A stretch of 64,000 bases of DNA, from assembly GCF_015326965.1 (NCBI RefSeq), contig NZ_CP017659.1:2604001-2668000 (forward strand). The letters run 5' to 3'. Under the pieces are notes generated by a model, which saw only the letters and a list, made by a program, of their open reading frames with translations, did no database searches and was not told the DNA's origin. Numbering within the stretch: position 1 is the stretch's first letter; each line of letters starts with the position of its first letter. The DNA comes from Paenibacillus sp. JZ16 (GTDB taxonomy: Bacteria; Bacillota; Bacilli; Paenibacillales; Paenibacillaceae). Shown in pieces: positions 19,335-29,173 of the stretch. Both the position numbers and the translations under genes were made by a program.

Positions 19335-21716
19335 ATGCGAGCCATATTGACACTCTGCTGGGGCAACCTACGCAAAAGAAAAATGCAAAACACGCTGATC
19401 GCATTGCTTATTGCCCTATCCGCTCTACTCGTCAGCACCGCATTCACGGTCTTGATGAATACGGAGAATGTATTCAATGATCGCCATGCGGCTGCTCATG
19501 GTGCGCACGAAGTCATAAATATGACCCGTGGGCTGCATGACGAACAGTTGGTAGCCGACTGGTGGTCCAGCCAAGAAGGCGTAAACGCGTCCAGCTTAAT
19601 CCCTTACAAGCCATGGACCGGACTGGTCTTTAACGGGAAAGAATTGCCCAATCTTTATCTGTATATGATCAATACCCCGCCGATGCCGCATGGGGTCAAC
19701 AATCCTCTTCCCGGTACAGGCCCTGAGCATCTGACGGTTCCGGAAGTCGGCGAAATCTGGATACCCACCTCGCTTGCCTACAAATACAACATGCATATCG
19801 GCGATGAATTGGTGTTCACCTCAGGGTCTGCACCGGCACAATTCACGATCGGTGCGATTGTCATTGACATATCCCATGGCGGTCCTTTCTCGACCACTGC
19901 CCGCATCTGGATGAACGAAGCCGACTATCGGTCAACCATGGGTAGCTTGTCCACTCAGGAGCAATACATGTTGTCGCTTCGCTATTCGTATCCTGAACAA
20001 AGCGAGGAATACTGGCAGCGCTTTGAGCAGGCGCTCGGGTCGCCGTTTTTAGAGGAACGCGTTTCGTTTGCCGAATTGTCGGCCTTTTATTTCATCATGA
20101 ACAAGGTGATCGGCTTTGTGATGAGTTTCCTCGGACTGGTCATGATCCTCGTCGCCTTGCTCACGATCGGCTTTACGATCACGGACACAATCCTTGCCAA
20201 TTACCGCACGATCGGCATTCTCAAATCGATTGGCATGACCTCCGAACGCATCATCGGCACCTACCTGCTGCAGTACGGTTTAATGACGATTGTCGCCTTG
20301 GTCCCGGCACTGATTGCAAGCCGCTTCCTTTCAGATGTCATCATCCGGAATTCCCTGTCTTTCCTCAAATCCGACACAGCTCCTGTTCCCGTTCAAGCGG
20401 CAGACGTTGCGATCTGGACTGGCTGCGGCCTGCTGCTCATCATCCTTCTATGCGTCCTTGTTTATGCTTCCAAGACACGCCATATCGAGCCCATTCAAGC
20501 GATCCGTTATGGCATGTCGGAGTCTTCACATAGTCGTATCCATCGGCATGGTGCTCGCAAAAGACTGCTGGATCGATGGTCCGTACCCACGGTCATCGGC
20601 TGGAAGCATGTGAGCGGCAACAAAAAAAGCGCAGCGCTAATCTTTCTGTTGATGAGCATCACGGTGGCTGTGCTCGTCTTTGGCGCCATGCTGGTAACCA
20701 GCGTCTATCGAATCAGTGAAACGTCGGCTCAGTGGGGTTATGACGATGCGGATATCGCGATTATGGTTATCCATGCGGAAGGTATAGATCGGGCGGAAAT
20801 GCAATCTTATATCCAAAGCGACCCTCGGGTTCACAGTCTGAACTGGTCCGGATCATCCACCGGCGTCATCGCCATGGCCGAAGAGGATGACAATCCTCAA
20901 CAGACATTCAGCCTCCCTTTGACGGTCGTGGAAGGCAGCATGAACGAGATCGGATTTGCCTCGCTTGCAGGCCGTAATCCCGTACTCCCTAATGAAATTT
21001 CCATCGGGATCAATATTGCCCGTAAATTGCAAAAAGGCATCGGCGACATAGTCACGATCTACATTGAAGGAGAACCGCATCCATTGCTGATCACCGGCAC
21101 CTTTCAGTCCATTTCCAATATGTCGAACGTCGCCAGGGTCACATCAGATCTTGTCGAGCACTTGAATCCGGACGCCGGGTTTATTCAACTTAAGGACAAT
21201 GCGGACAGCGATGCGTTTGTGCAGCAGTTGAACGAACGTTACAGCCCTTCCATTCAAGCGCTGAAGCAGGAAGTGCTGCTCGATTCCGTATTCAAAGAAG
21301 CTGCGGCGGTTTTGCTCATTCCGATGAGTATGCTGGCCCTTCTGTTCATGGCTGTCACTTCTCTTATTGTTTATACAACTTGCCGGCTGCATATTCGTAA
21401 GGAAACGAAAACATATGGCATTTATGCCTCGCTCGGCCTGACCGCTACCGACATTCGTCGTGCCTTGACAAGCGGCATTGCCGGACTGGCTGCGCTCGGT
21501 GCGCTGGCTGGCATCGCTTGCGGCGTCTACGCATTGCCGGCCGTGCTGCGCGGTCTGCTCTCTACCTATGGGATTGTCAAGCTGCCGCTCATCATGGAAT
21601 GGCCGCTGGTCATTGGGCTGACGCTGATCGCGCTTGCTATCGCCGTCAGCGGCTGCTGGCTGGCTTCGCGAATCCTCCGCCGCACCTCCCTTCGTGTGCT
21701 GGTCATGGATTCATGA
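19335..21716 (+). CDS. FtsX-family ABC transporter permease
   Basis: Large permease of 793 aa with an N-terminal membrane segment (about 17-40), an extracytoplasmic MacB-like domain, a three-helix FtsX core (about 245-385), a second N-terminal-like membrane segment (about 430-455), a second extracytoplasmic domain and a C-terminal FtsX core (about 655-785). The duplicated architecture suggests it works as a single-chain permease with the preceding ATPase. A GGAGGAGG site precedes the start. A terminator follows at 21737-21767. Confidence 0.9.
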   Translation: MRAILTLCWGNLRKRKMQNTLIALLIALSALLVSTAFTVLMNTENVFNDRHAAAHGAHEVINMTRGLHDEQLVADWWSSQEGVNASSLIPYKPWTGLVFNGKELPNLYLYMINTPPMPHGVNNPLPGTGPEHLTVPEVGEIWIPTSLAYKYNMHIGDELVFTSGSAPAQFTIGAIVIDISHGGPFSTTARIWMNEADYRSTMGSLSTQEQYMLSLRYSYPEQSEEYWQRFEQALGSPFLEERVSFAELSAFYFIMNKVIGFVMSFLGLVMILVALLTIGFTITDTILANYRTIGILKSIGMTSERIIGTYLLQYGLMTIVALVPALIASRFLSDVIIRNSLSFLKSDTAPVPVQAADVAIWTGCGLLLIILLCVLVYASKTRHIEPIQAIRYGMSESSHSRIHRHGARKRLLDRWSVPTVIGWKHVSGNKKSAALIFLLMSITVAVLVFGAMLVTSVYRISETSAQWGYDDADIAIMVIHAEGIDRAEMQSYIQSDPRVHSLNWSGSSTGVIAMAEEDDNPQQTFSLPLTVVEGSMNEIGFASLAGRNPVLPNEISIGINIARKLQKGIGDIVTIYIEGEPHPLLITGTFQSISNMSNVARVTSDLVEHLNPDAGFIQLKDNADSDAFVQQLNERYSPSIQALKQEVLLDSVFKEAAAVLLIPMSMLALLFMAVTSLIVYTTCRLHIRKETKTYGIYASLGLTATDIRRALTSGIAGLAALGALAGIACGVYALPAVLRGLLSTYGIVKLPLIMEWPLVIGLTLIALAIAVSGCWLASRILRRTSLRVLVMDS

Positions 21717-21736
21717 AGACGCTCCATGAACAGAAG

Positions 21737-21767
21737 ATGACCTCCGAATGTCGGAGGTCATTTTTTT
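21737..21767 (+). terminator. Terminator after the FtsX permease gene
   Basis: Arms atgacctccga / tcggaggtcat with a three-base loop followed by seven T residues. Confidence 0.92.
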
Positions 21768-21790
21768 ACTTCTTGCCTTAATAAATCTTC

Positions 21791-22237
21791 TTATTTTAAT
21801 TCACATCGTATTTGCTCTTTCCACTTGATAATATTTGCGATGGCATTTGTTTCACCGCCTAAATAGATATCTTCTATGGTCATTGACCAAAATTTAGATT
21901 TGCGATTTCTTTCGTTATGCGGAAGAGGGTTTGTTATTTTAGCTACCTTGGTTACTCTCTCTCGATTTTTCTTGAGTATATAGGCGGTATCCCAATCATG
22001 ATCATAAGCATTCGTAAATAAATCAACCAGCAATCGGTAACCTTCCTCTGTATAGTTGGAAGGATGCTGCAGCATATAACATGAAACAAGCCAAAAATGC
22101 AAAGCATATAACGCTGGATCACGATGTTCCCACACAAGGGGAAAACCGAATAATTCATAGCAGGAAAACCCATCGATCTCCTTAGCTCCACACTCCATAC
22201 ATCTTCCAGACTCCATTACGGTGTGATGATCAGCCAT
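21791..22237 (-). CDS. DUF5946-family protein
   Basis: Small soluble protein of 148 aa. The N-terminal CMECGAKEIDGFSCYELF carries a CxxC-plus-Cys pattern likely to bind a metal. It is followed by the family pattern EHRDPALYALHFWLVSCYMLQHPS. That combination is typical of the DUF5946 family, whose function is unknown to me. A GGGGGA site lies seven to ten bases before the ATG. It stands alone between a convergent operon and the Spo0E-like gene. Confidence 0.8.
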   Translation of the reverse strand: MADHHTVMESGRCMECGAKEIDGFSCYELFGFPLVWEHRDPALYALHFWLVSCYMLQHPSNYTEEGYRLLVDLFTNAYDHDWDTAYILKKNRERVTKVAKITNPLPHNERNRKSKFWSMTIEDIYLGGETNAIANIIKWKEQIRCELK

Positions 22238-22389
22238 TTTATAATCCCCCTATCCTAAATGCTACTTTCCCCAAGATTAATAGATTGACGTTGCGTAAAG
22301 TCAACTCTTTGTATTCAATTCCCCTGCCTGAATCTTATGTCGCCAGTAAAACAGAGGGCGTGATCCTTATTCCCCCTACACTTGAAATC

Positions 22390-22435
22390 CAAATAGAAAC
22401 ACATGAGGCACAGAAGGTATCTTCTGTGCCTCATG
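22390..22435 (-). terminator. Terminator of the Spo0E-like gene
   Basis: Fifteen-base perfect arms catgaggcacagaag (22402-22416) and cttctgtgcctcatg (22421-22435) with a four-base loop; T-rich tail on the minus strand. Confidence 0.85.
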
Positions 22436-22437
22436 AT

Positions 22438-22632
22438 TCAAGTATGCTTTTTGATATATTCCTCTTGTTTTTTTAATTCCATGTAACGAATAATCAGCTT
22501 ATCCAACGACTGTGAAATGGCGACAACATCTTGATGCACCAATTCGAAACTGCTGGCCACTCGCTCAAGTTCTCTTCGGAGAAGTTCGAGTTTTTTCGAT
22601 ACTTGTTTGAGTTCACTCTCGATAGAAATCAC
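22438..22632 (-). CDS. Spo0E-like aspartyl-phosphate phosphatase
   Basis: Small helical protein of about 64 aa. The motif SQSLDKLIIRYM near the C-terminus matches the SQxLDxxIxxY signature of Spo0E-family phosphatases, which dephosphorylate Spo0A and delay sporulation. The helical hairpin length fits the family. I prefer the GTG at 22632, preceded by GGGGGTGG at seven bases, although GTG at 22641 and TTG at 22659 are in frame. Upstream lies a truncated c-di-GMP-I aptamer (22711-22785), and downstream a terminator. The family assignment rests mainly on the short motif. Confidence 0.7.
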   Translation of the reverse strand: MISIESELKQVSKKLELLRRELERVASSFELVHQDVVAISQSLDKLIIRYMELKKQEEYIKKHT

Positions 22633-22710
22633 CTTGTTCACCCACCCCCGTCGTAACAAGTGATTGATGACAGTTGCTGTTAACGCGAATCAGCCTAACG
22701 GAGGTATCCC

Positions 22711-22785
22711 TCGTATTCGGCAACTGGCTGGCATCGAGGACATTAGCCCCTGTGGCTTTGTGTCGCAGTCTCATACTTATAAGTA
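22711..22785 (-). promoter_or_regulatory. Truncated c-di-GMP-I riboswitch remnant
   Basis: On the minus strand the 3' half of the aptamer is well preserved: GCGACACAAAGCCAC, GGGGCTAATG and GCCAGCCAGTTGCCGAA. The 5' half is gone: GCAAAC and the GAAA loop of the first helix are replaced by the perfect palindrome atacttataagtat. Directly upstream is a terminator (22803-22826) whose sequence and flank match the terminator after the LuxR-type gene at 37704-37728. This suggests a duplicated block with an internal deletion. Ligand binding is doubtful. Apart from this and the two terminators, 22633-23037 shows nothing. Confidence 0.6.
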
Positions 22786-22802
22786 TAAAATTCGACTCAA
22801 CC

Positions 22803-22826
22803 AAAAAAAATACCCAGAATTGGGTA
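22803..22826 (-). terminator. Orphan terminator beside the truncated aptamer
   Basis: Arms TACCCA / TGGGTA followed on the minus strand by eight T residues. It nearly repeats the terminator at 37704-37728, including about 20 bases of flank. No gene ends at it. Confidence 0.7.
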
Positions 22827-22992
22827 ATCTTTACCTAAGTACTTCAATAAATTCAGCTTCTAAAGTTGTTCCATGGATAATAAATTACTTTCTGCGTAAC
22901 ACGTTCCGTATTCTCGATCTCCTATTCATCGCGCAGCAGAATTCGGTAGCTCTTAGTGAACCATTATGATAACCACAACAACTAAATAGACA

Positions 22993-23026
22993 GCGGCTCC
23001 CCAAGTAGGTTTACTTGGGGAGCCGC
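22993..23026 (-). terminator. Terminator of the giant surface-protein gene
   Basis: Perfect arms gcggctccccaagt / acttggggagccgc with a six-base loop, 12 bases beyond the stop codon of the 23038-28500 gene. Confidence 0.92.
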
Positions 23027-23037
23027 CGGTTGTTAGT

Positions 23038-26000
23038 CTATCCTCTTCTTTTTCTTAGCAGTAGCAAACCTGCAAGCAAGAGGATACACCCCGCTAACAT
23101 GTAGCTGTACATATTCGTAGCCGTATTCGGCAATTTATTTCCGTTAGGCTCGTTCGTTGCCTGATCTCCGGATTGAGCCGGATCTCGTGGAGTCGAATCC
23201 GATACGCCTAATGTTGAATCGTCATGATCTTCCGGTGTTTGTGCACCAGTATTCGAATCCCCGTCGGAGTCTCCATTCGAGTCTTCATTTGAGTTCCCGT
23301 TAGAATCTTCGTCAGAGTCTTCGTTCGAGTTTCCGTTCGGGTCTTCATTCGAATCCCCGTCGGAATCACCCGTTCCACCCGGGTTCGTCGTATTTCCACC
23401 GTTGTTCTCGTTGTCCGTCACTTCAATGACATTGGATGGTTTCTCCGGAGTTGTCACGTTATCACCTGTGACTTCACCGATGTTTACGATCGCTTTACCG
23501 GCTTGTCCCGCCTTGACGGTTGCCTTGAACTCAATCGTATGCCATTCGGTATCCGTAATCCGTCCAAAGTTACCGCTCACTTTGCCGTTAACAACCTGGC
23601 CTTTGTCGCCATCAGCGTTATCGGTGACGGAGACGCCGTCCACCTTCAGGCTGCCTGCTACATACGCAAGCCCTTCCGGCAGGAGGTCAGCAATCACAAG
23701 GTTCGATACGTAGCTGCCCGAAACGGTATTGCGTGCGGAGATCGTATACTCCAGCGTATCGCCGACCGTGATGCTGCCGCCATTGAGATCCCGCGACGTC
23801 TTCCGTGATTCGATGACTGGAGAAGACGGAGTTGGTGGTGTTACAGGCGGTGTGACCGGTGGATTTGGATCTACCGGTGGATTGACGGGTGGATCGACTG
23901 GCGGATCAACCGGTGGGTCCACCGGCGGCGTGTCGCCTTCCTCAACCACAATCTCATCCGTTGGGCGGCTCGGCTGATCGATGTTGTCCCCGGTAATTTC
24001 ACCGGTGTTACGAATCGATTCTCCGGCGTTCGCTACGATCTTCGCCTGGAACTCCAGCGTATGCCATTTCGTATCCCATACATCCCCGACGTTACCGACA
24101 ACCTGACCTGAAGCATAATGGCCTTTGTCGCTGTCCTGGTCATCGGTGACCGAAACACCGTCGACCTTCAAGCTGCCCGGAATATATTCCAGACCGGCCG
24201 GCAGCGTATCCGATATGACGAGGTTGGACATATACGTATCGTCCAGCACCGTTCTTGTCAGGATCGTATAGGTAACGGTATCCCCGACTTCGAATGTTTG
24301 CTTGCCCGCTTCAAGATTCATTGCGGACTTCTCGGATACGATCACTGGATCGCGCGGATAGACCTTGACTTCTTCTTCCGGCTCACTAGGCTCGTCGAAA
24401 TTATCGCCGGTGACAGCGGCAATATTCCGAATATCCTTGCCGGCTTGTCCGGATTGGATGATTGCATGGAACTGAAGCTCATGCCAATCCTCATCCCAGA
24501 TATCGCCGAATCCTCCGTACACGGAGCGGGTTACCACATGGCCTTCATCGTCGCCTTCATCATCGGTGACGGATTGGCCATCCACGGTCAAGGTGCCCGG
24601 CACGTATTCCAGTCCTGCCGGGAGTGTATCCGTAATTTTCAAATTCGAGATATACGCATCCTGTGTCACCGTTCTTGCCCGAATGGTGTAGACAACCGTA
24701 TCCCCGACTTCGAAATGGGTTTTGCCCGCATTCAGGTTTTCTGCAATTTTCTCCGATTCCACAACCGGATGACGCGGATAAACCTGAACTTCTTCCTCGG
24801 ACTCGCTCGGTGTGCTCACATTCTCGCCACCGGCTACAGCGGTATTTCGAATATTTTTGCCAGCTTGTCCAGGCTCAATAATCGCTTCGAACTCCAGCGT
24901 ATGCCACTCGGTGTCCGTAATATCCCCGAACAGGCCGATAACTTGCCCATCGGTATACATACCTCTGTCTTGATCGCTTGCGTCATCCGTGACGGCAGCG
25001 CCGTCTACCTTCAGGCTGCCCGGTACATATTGCAGTCCTGCCGGCAGATCGTCCGAGATAACCAAGCTGCTGACAAAGCTCTTTTCGATCGTATTCCGTG
25101 CCTGAATCGTGTACCGCAACGTATCGCCTGGTTCAGGGTTACCAGGGTCCGTGTTTCCGGCAGCCTTCGTTTGAAGGACGGCATTTTTGCTGGACTCCAG
25201 AACAGGAGGATTGAAACGGACCGTCGTGGTGGTTTCGTTCGATTCCTTCTCTTCCGTGTCGCCTGTTAGTAAGTTGTTATAGCTGATTTGTGCTTTGTTC
25301 TTAATTTGCTGATTGGCGGCGCTTGCTAGAACCTTGACTTTAAATTGCACGGTAACGCCGTCAGCCAATTGGCTCGTATTGGCCAAGTCGCCTAACTGAA
25401 TGCTGACCTGGCTGCCGTCAAAGCGACCTTCGTCGGTGTCGTCGGCATCCGTCAGGTCTTTGGTGGTCGAGCCCAGGATCAATTTCATGGAGCCAGGGAC
25501 ATATTCCGTTCCTTGCGGAATCAGATCCGTCACGCTTGCATCGGCGGCGATGTCTCCGCCTTCATTCTTGATCTGAATCTCGTAGGTTACTTCATCGCCG
25601 GCACTCACTTCTTGTGGAGATGCGGTCTTGTTAGCTGTCACACAAGGCGACGTACCAAGGAAAATATCATCGATGAAGTTTCCAGCTCCAATGTTTCCAC
25701 TTGCTGTACTCACCGCCTCAAAGCCGAAGCGAGTGACCGTTTGTCCTGCTGGGACCGTATACGTGCCTGTATAGGTTCCCCATGCTTTGTTACCGTCCGT
25801 CATTTGTTCTTGAACTTTGGTGTCGTACGGGTTAGCCGTTGCTGCTCCAATACGAAGCTGCATCGTGTCAACCCCTTGCCGTCCCATATGGGATAGGCGC
25901 CAATAGATGGTCTGTCCAGGGGTTGTCTTCACATCCTGGTAAAGCATCCCGTTTTCATAAGCATTTAGTTCCGCCCATTTCCCGCCGTCCGGGGGAGCTG

Positions 26001-28500
26001 GCCAGTTCTTTACAACCGCAGGATTATTTCGCTCCCAGTCCCATAGTTCAATGACTGGATAACCGTTAGCATCATCCGTGGTCTTCCATCCAGGTACTTC
26101 GGATTCATAATAGTAGAGTCCGGACGTATTAACAGCAGTTCCCCGGACAGCGCCTTGCTCAAAACTGCCATTGATCATTGCAACTGGCCTAGCGCAAGCA
26201 TCAATGACTTCTCTTTCGAGAATACCACTCGACACTTCATTAGAATCGATCGTTTCCTCTTTGCCTGCCAGTAAGTTCTTATAATCAACAGTCGCTTGAT
26301 TGGTGACCGTCTGGCCGACATGGCTGGATAATGCTTTCACTCTGAATTGAACTGTGATGCCGTCAGGCAAGTCATTGGTATTCTGCAAATTTCCGAGCCT
26401 AACGATCACCTTGCTGCCGTCAAAGTGTCCTGCATCTGTATCATCTGCATCGGTTAGATCAATGGTATTGGTCCCGCTCACCATTCTCATGGAGCCTGGA
26501 ACATATTCCGTGCCCGCAGGAATGACGTCTTCAAAGACGGTATTTGCGGCAACGTCTCCGCCTTCATTTTTAACTGTGACTTCGTAAGTAAGTTCATCGC
26601 CTTCAAAAACTTCTCCAGCAGGAGAAACGGATTTCTCTGCGATAACACATGGTTCAGTTCCCAGGAAGATGTTGTCCAGGTAATTACCGAAAGCCAAGGC
26701 TCCAGTAGATGTACTAATTGCTTTAAATCCAAAACGTGTTACTGTTTGACCTGCAGGAACCGTATAACTCCCGGAATAAGTTTCCCATGCAGTCCCAGTT
26801 GAAATTCTCTTTATTTCTGGCGTGGTATTGAATGGATCGTTCGTAACCGGTCCAATATTAACACTCATCGTGTCCACGCCACTATATCCTCTGTGATCTA
26901 AGCGCCAATAGATTGTCTGCCCTGGTACAGTTGGTAAATCTTGATACAGCATACTATTTGTATCCGCATTTAATTCTGCAAATCTACTCGTAAGATTGTC
27001 CTGATTCGGAGTGTTTGAAGGTATCGTGCTTGGTCGGGCAGGGTCCATGATTTGAATGATCCCTCTTGGTGTACGGTTAGTATCCGTCGTATTCCACCCT
27101 GGAACCGTGTCTGCATAGTAGTAACCGCCTCCGGCTACCGAGTTATCAAAAGTACCAGGTCCCTCCGGCTTTTCAAATTCACCATTAATCAATGCCACTG
27201 GTGATGAACAAGCATTTGGAGGATTAAGTGGATACACGTCAATCGCATTCTTCGGCTCATCAGGCATATCTAGATTGTCGCCCGTAACAGTTGCTACATT
27301 TTCGATGCTCTTACCGGCTTGACCCGAAGTGACCTTCACTTGAAAAGTGATACGATGCCACTCAGTGTCGGTTACATCGCCAATCGTTCCGGTTACTGTA
27401 GAATCGACAAAATCGCCTTGATCATTATCTCGATCATCACTGACCGGTTGCCCCTCCACTGTCAGTGTACCCGGAACATATTCCAAGCCTTCCGGAATCG
27501 TATCCGAGATAACCATGTTTCGAATCAGACTTTCGGAGATCGTATTTCGACTCTGAATCGTGTATAGCAGCGTATCTCCCACTTCAGGCTGGTCCGCAAC
27601 GGTGTTTCCATCCGCTTTTTCTTGAATCTTCGCCGATTTCTGCGATTCAAGTTGAGGAGGATTTGGATCGAAATTAGGAATGACACGCGAAGCGGCATCG
27701 TAAGTAATCTCAATATTTGTAGAGCTCAGGAATCGATAGCTAAGTGTTTCTGGATCAAGTTCGTATACGAGCGTGTTGGTGTTTCCAGCGCCCACATACA
27801 TTTTCCCGTTCGGCAGGAAGCTAAGAGCCCGCGGTCCAGGATCGATGGATTGGCCGTCTGCACTTACCATAGGAACAGAACGTATTACTTCTGCCGTTGC
27901 CGGATCGATTTGATAGACCTTTACCTGGTCAACAAGATCCAAAAGCCAAATAAACCCGTTTTTGTCATAAAGAATGTCGCCACCGTTGCTACTTGTCAAG
28001 CCCGTAATAACCTTACGATCTTGCTGATTTGTTGTTATATCGTAGTATGCGAGATAATTCTCCCCATTTTCGGTGTAAATATAATAGTATTTACTATCCG
28101 GGCTAATTACGGCGTTTGCTGCTGTTCCGGTCAACGTGGCTACCTGTGTAGTAGCACCCGTTTCTGAAATCTTATACAGCCGATTGATGCCGCCACTTCC
28201 GCTAAATGCGTAGAAGGCATTTTCCGTCATGGACATCGCTAATCCATTATTAATGAGGAGTGAGTTGTTAAGTGCTAGGCTTGCCTTTGGGTCTAGCTCG
28301 CCCGGATTATTTCCGTCGATCTGGTAGATAGCATTCCCGGATATAATATAAGTATCAGTGTCATTAATCGAAAAGGATGCGGCCTGAGCCTGAGATGGCT
28401 GTAAAGGAAATATCCCGCCTAAAGCAACTAAAAATACACAAAACTGGATAAACAAACGCTTGATCAATTTTGTGCTCGTACCAGAATGAATACTGCTCAA
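23038..28500 (-). CDS. Giant LPNTA-anchored surface protein with DUF11 repeats
   Basis: Cell-wall-anchored protein of 1820 aa. Residues 1-40 are a signal peptide. A beta-propeller-like region (about 45-275) is followed by a DUF11 domain (about 285-425), a jelly-roll-like domain (from about 430, LINGEFEKPEG), a DUF11 domain (about 620-760), a second jelly-roll (from about 767, MINGSFEQGAV) and five more DUF11 repeats (from about 955, 1100, 1243, 1383 and 1562). Pro-rich (about 1523-1557) and Ser/Asp/Asn-rich (about 1700-1770) linkers follow. The C-terminus has sorting signal LPNTA (about 1790), a membrane helix and RKRRG. The start is TTG with a strong GGAGGGAG site. A c-di-GMP-I riboswitch lies upstream. 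It is likely an adhesin or biofilm matrix protein; the ligand is unknown. Confidence 0.88.
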   Translation of the reverse strand: MSSIHSGTSTKLIKRLFIQFCVFLVALGGIFPLQPSQAQAASFSINDTDTYIISGNAIYQIDGNNPGELDPKASLALNNSLLINNGLAMSMTENAFYAFSGSGGINRLYKISETGATTQVATLTGTAANAVISPDSKYYYIYTENGENYLAYYDITTNQQDRKVITGLTSSNGGDILYDKNGFIWLLDLVDQVKVYQIDPATAEVIRSVPMVSADGQSIDPGPRALSFLPNGKMYVGAGNTNTLVYELDPETLSYRFLSSTNIEITYDAASRVIPNFDPNPPQLESQKSAKIQEKADGNTVADQPEVGDTLLYTIQSRNTISESLIRNMVISDTIPEGLEYVPGTLTVEGQPVSDDRDNDQGDFVDSTVTGTIGDVTDTEWHRITFQVKVTSGQAGKSIENVATVTGDNLDMPDEPKNAIDVYPLNPPNACSSPVALINGEFEKPEGPGTFDNSVAGGGYYYADTVPGWNTTDTNRTPRGIIQIMDPARPSTIPSNTPNQDNLTSRFAELNADTNSMLYQDLPTVPGQTIYWRLDHRGYSGVDTMSVNIGPVTNDPFNTTPEIKRISTGTAWETYSGSYTVPAGQTVTRFGFKAISTSTGALAFGNYLDNIFLGTEPCVIAEKSVSPAGEVFEGDELTYEVTVKNEGGDVAANTVFEDVIPAGTEYVPGSMRMVSGTNTIDLTDADDTDAGHFDGSKVIVRLGNLQNTNDLPDGITVQFRVKALSSHVGQTVTNQATVDYKNLLAGKEETIDSNEVSSGILEREVIDACARPVAMINGSFEQGAVRGTAVNTSGLYYYESEVPGWKTTDDANGYPVIELWDWERNNPAVVKNWPAPPDGGKWAELNAYENGMLYQDVKTTPGQTIYWRLSHMGRQGVDTMQLRIGAATANPYDTKVQEQMTDGNKAWGTYTGTYTVPAGQTVTRFGFEAVSTASGNIGAGNFIDDIFLGTSPCVTANKTASPQEVSAGDEVTYEIQIKNEGGDIAADASVTDLIPQGTEYVPGSMKLILGSTTKDLTDADDTDEGRFDGSQVSIQLGDLANTSQLADGVTVQFKVKVLASAANQQIKNKAQISYNNLLTGDTEEKESNETTTTVRFNPPVLESSKNAVLQTKAAGNTDPGNPEPGDTLRYTIQARNTIEKSFVSSLVISDDLPAGLQYVPGSLKVDGAAVTDDASDQDRGMYTDGQVIGLFGDITDTEWHTLEFEAIIEPGQAGKNIRNTAVAGGENVSTPSESEEEVQVYPRHPVVESEKIAENLNAGKTHFEVGDTVVYTIRARTVTQDAYISNLKITDTLPAGLEYVPGTLTVDGQSVTDDEGDDEGHVVTRSVYGGFGDIWDEDWHELQFHAIIQSGQAGKDIRNIAAVTGDNFDEPSEPEEEVKVYPRDPVIVSEKSAMNLEAGKQTFEVGDTVTYTILTRTVLDDTYMSNLVISDTLPAGLEYIPGSLKVDGVSVTDDQDSDKGHYASGQVVGNVGDVWDTKWHTLEFQAKIVANAGESIRNTGEITGDNIDQPSRPTDEIVVEEGDTPPVDPPVDPPVDPPVNPPVDPNPPVTPPVTPPTPSSPVIESRKTSRDLNGGSITVGDTLEYTISARNTVSGSYVSNLVIADLLPEGLAYVAGSLKVDGVSVTDNADGDKGQVVNGKVSGNFGRITDTEWHTIEFKATVKAGQAGKAIVNIGEVTGDNVTTPEKPSNVIEVTDNENNGGNTTNPGGTGDSDGDSNEDPNGNSNEDSDEDSNGNSNEDSNGDSDGDSNTGAQTPEDHDDSTLGVSDSTPRDPAQSGDQATNEPNGNKLPNTATNMYSYMLAGCILLLAGLLLLRKRRG

Positions 28501-28795
28501 ACATCTCCCTCCAATCGTTGTTAGTCTTGGCCGTCATTGGACTGTAGTGAGCCTCAAATTTTAATACACTGCTTACCAAATCGAATCGAATCCGTACTAT
28601 GACTCATGGAATGATCCCAATCAGTTCGGCCAGTATGAGCAAATAGCCGTTAGTTTCCTAGCGTCATCATGTACTCACGGGCTCCTACTATGTATTCTTT
28701 ATTTGTTCAAATGGCGTTCCCTCCTTGAAGATTCATCTCATCTATAGACAAGGCTTGATGCCTGGACTATCATTATTTAAAATTTGAAATAAAAC
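28501..28795 (-). other. Long untranslated leader between riboswitch and adhesin gene
   Basis: About 295 bases separate the riboswitch terminator from the TTG start. I see no convincing ORF and no further hairpin with a T tract. It is probably a transcribed leader. Confidence 0.45.
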
Positions 28796-28954
28796 TAAAA
28801 AAAGAAAAACCCGTCCAAATAGCGAACGCTAAACAGACGGGGAATCCGTCGTATTCGGTAACTGGCTGGCAGTAGTACTTGCTTTTTCAGCAAATCCATT
28901 AGCCCCTGTAGCTTTGCGTCCCCACTTTTCAATGGGTTTGCCATTATCGTACGA
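28796..28954 (-). promoter_or_regulatory. c-di-GMP-I riboswitch with terminator, upstream of the giant adhesin
   Basis: Aptamer at about 28849-28954. On the minus strand it shows GGCAAACCC, a GAAA loop, GGGACGCAAAGCTAC, GGGGCTAATG and GCCAGCCAGTTACCGAA, the conserved GEMM-I core. The G before CAAAC matches c-di-GMP specificity rather than the cGAMP-sensing variant. The expression platform is a terminator: stem cccgtc (28810-28815) / gacggg (28836-28841), an inner TAGCG/CGCTA hairpin and a long T tract. The P1 3' strand (CGACGG) can instead pair with the terminator 5' arm (CCCGTC), so ligand binding should favour termination (OFF); that is inference. The stretch 28955-29173 shows no gene. Confidence 0.9.
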
Positions 28955-29173
28955 GCATATTATTTAATTGGTAAATTTATCATTTCCTTAAAGTTACAAT
29001 ACAAATAATCCATAAGTTAGGTGCTAATGACTCAATTTTGCGGTAGTTTATCACTATTTGTCGTTTTTTGTGTTTCAGGCTTTTTTACTATAGATCAACA
29101 AATTTAGGTAGGACTTGACAAGCCAACAAACTTACTTTCAAAGCACTTAAGCCCATTAAATTATAGCTTAAGC

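Noticed and set aside
24118..25269. 383-codon open frame on the plus strand inside the giant surface-protein gene
   Set aside because: It is antisense to repeated DUF11 coding sequence, lacks a recognisable domain or ribosome-binding site, and arises from the codon pattern of the repeats.
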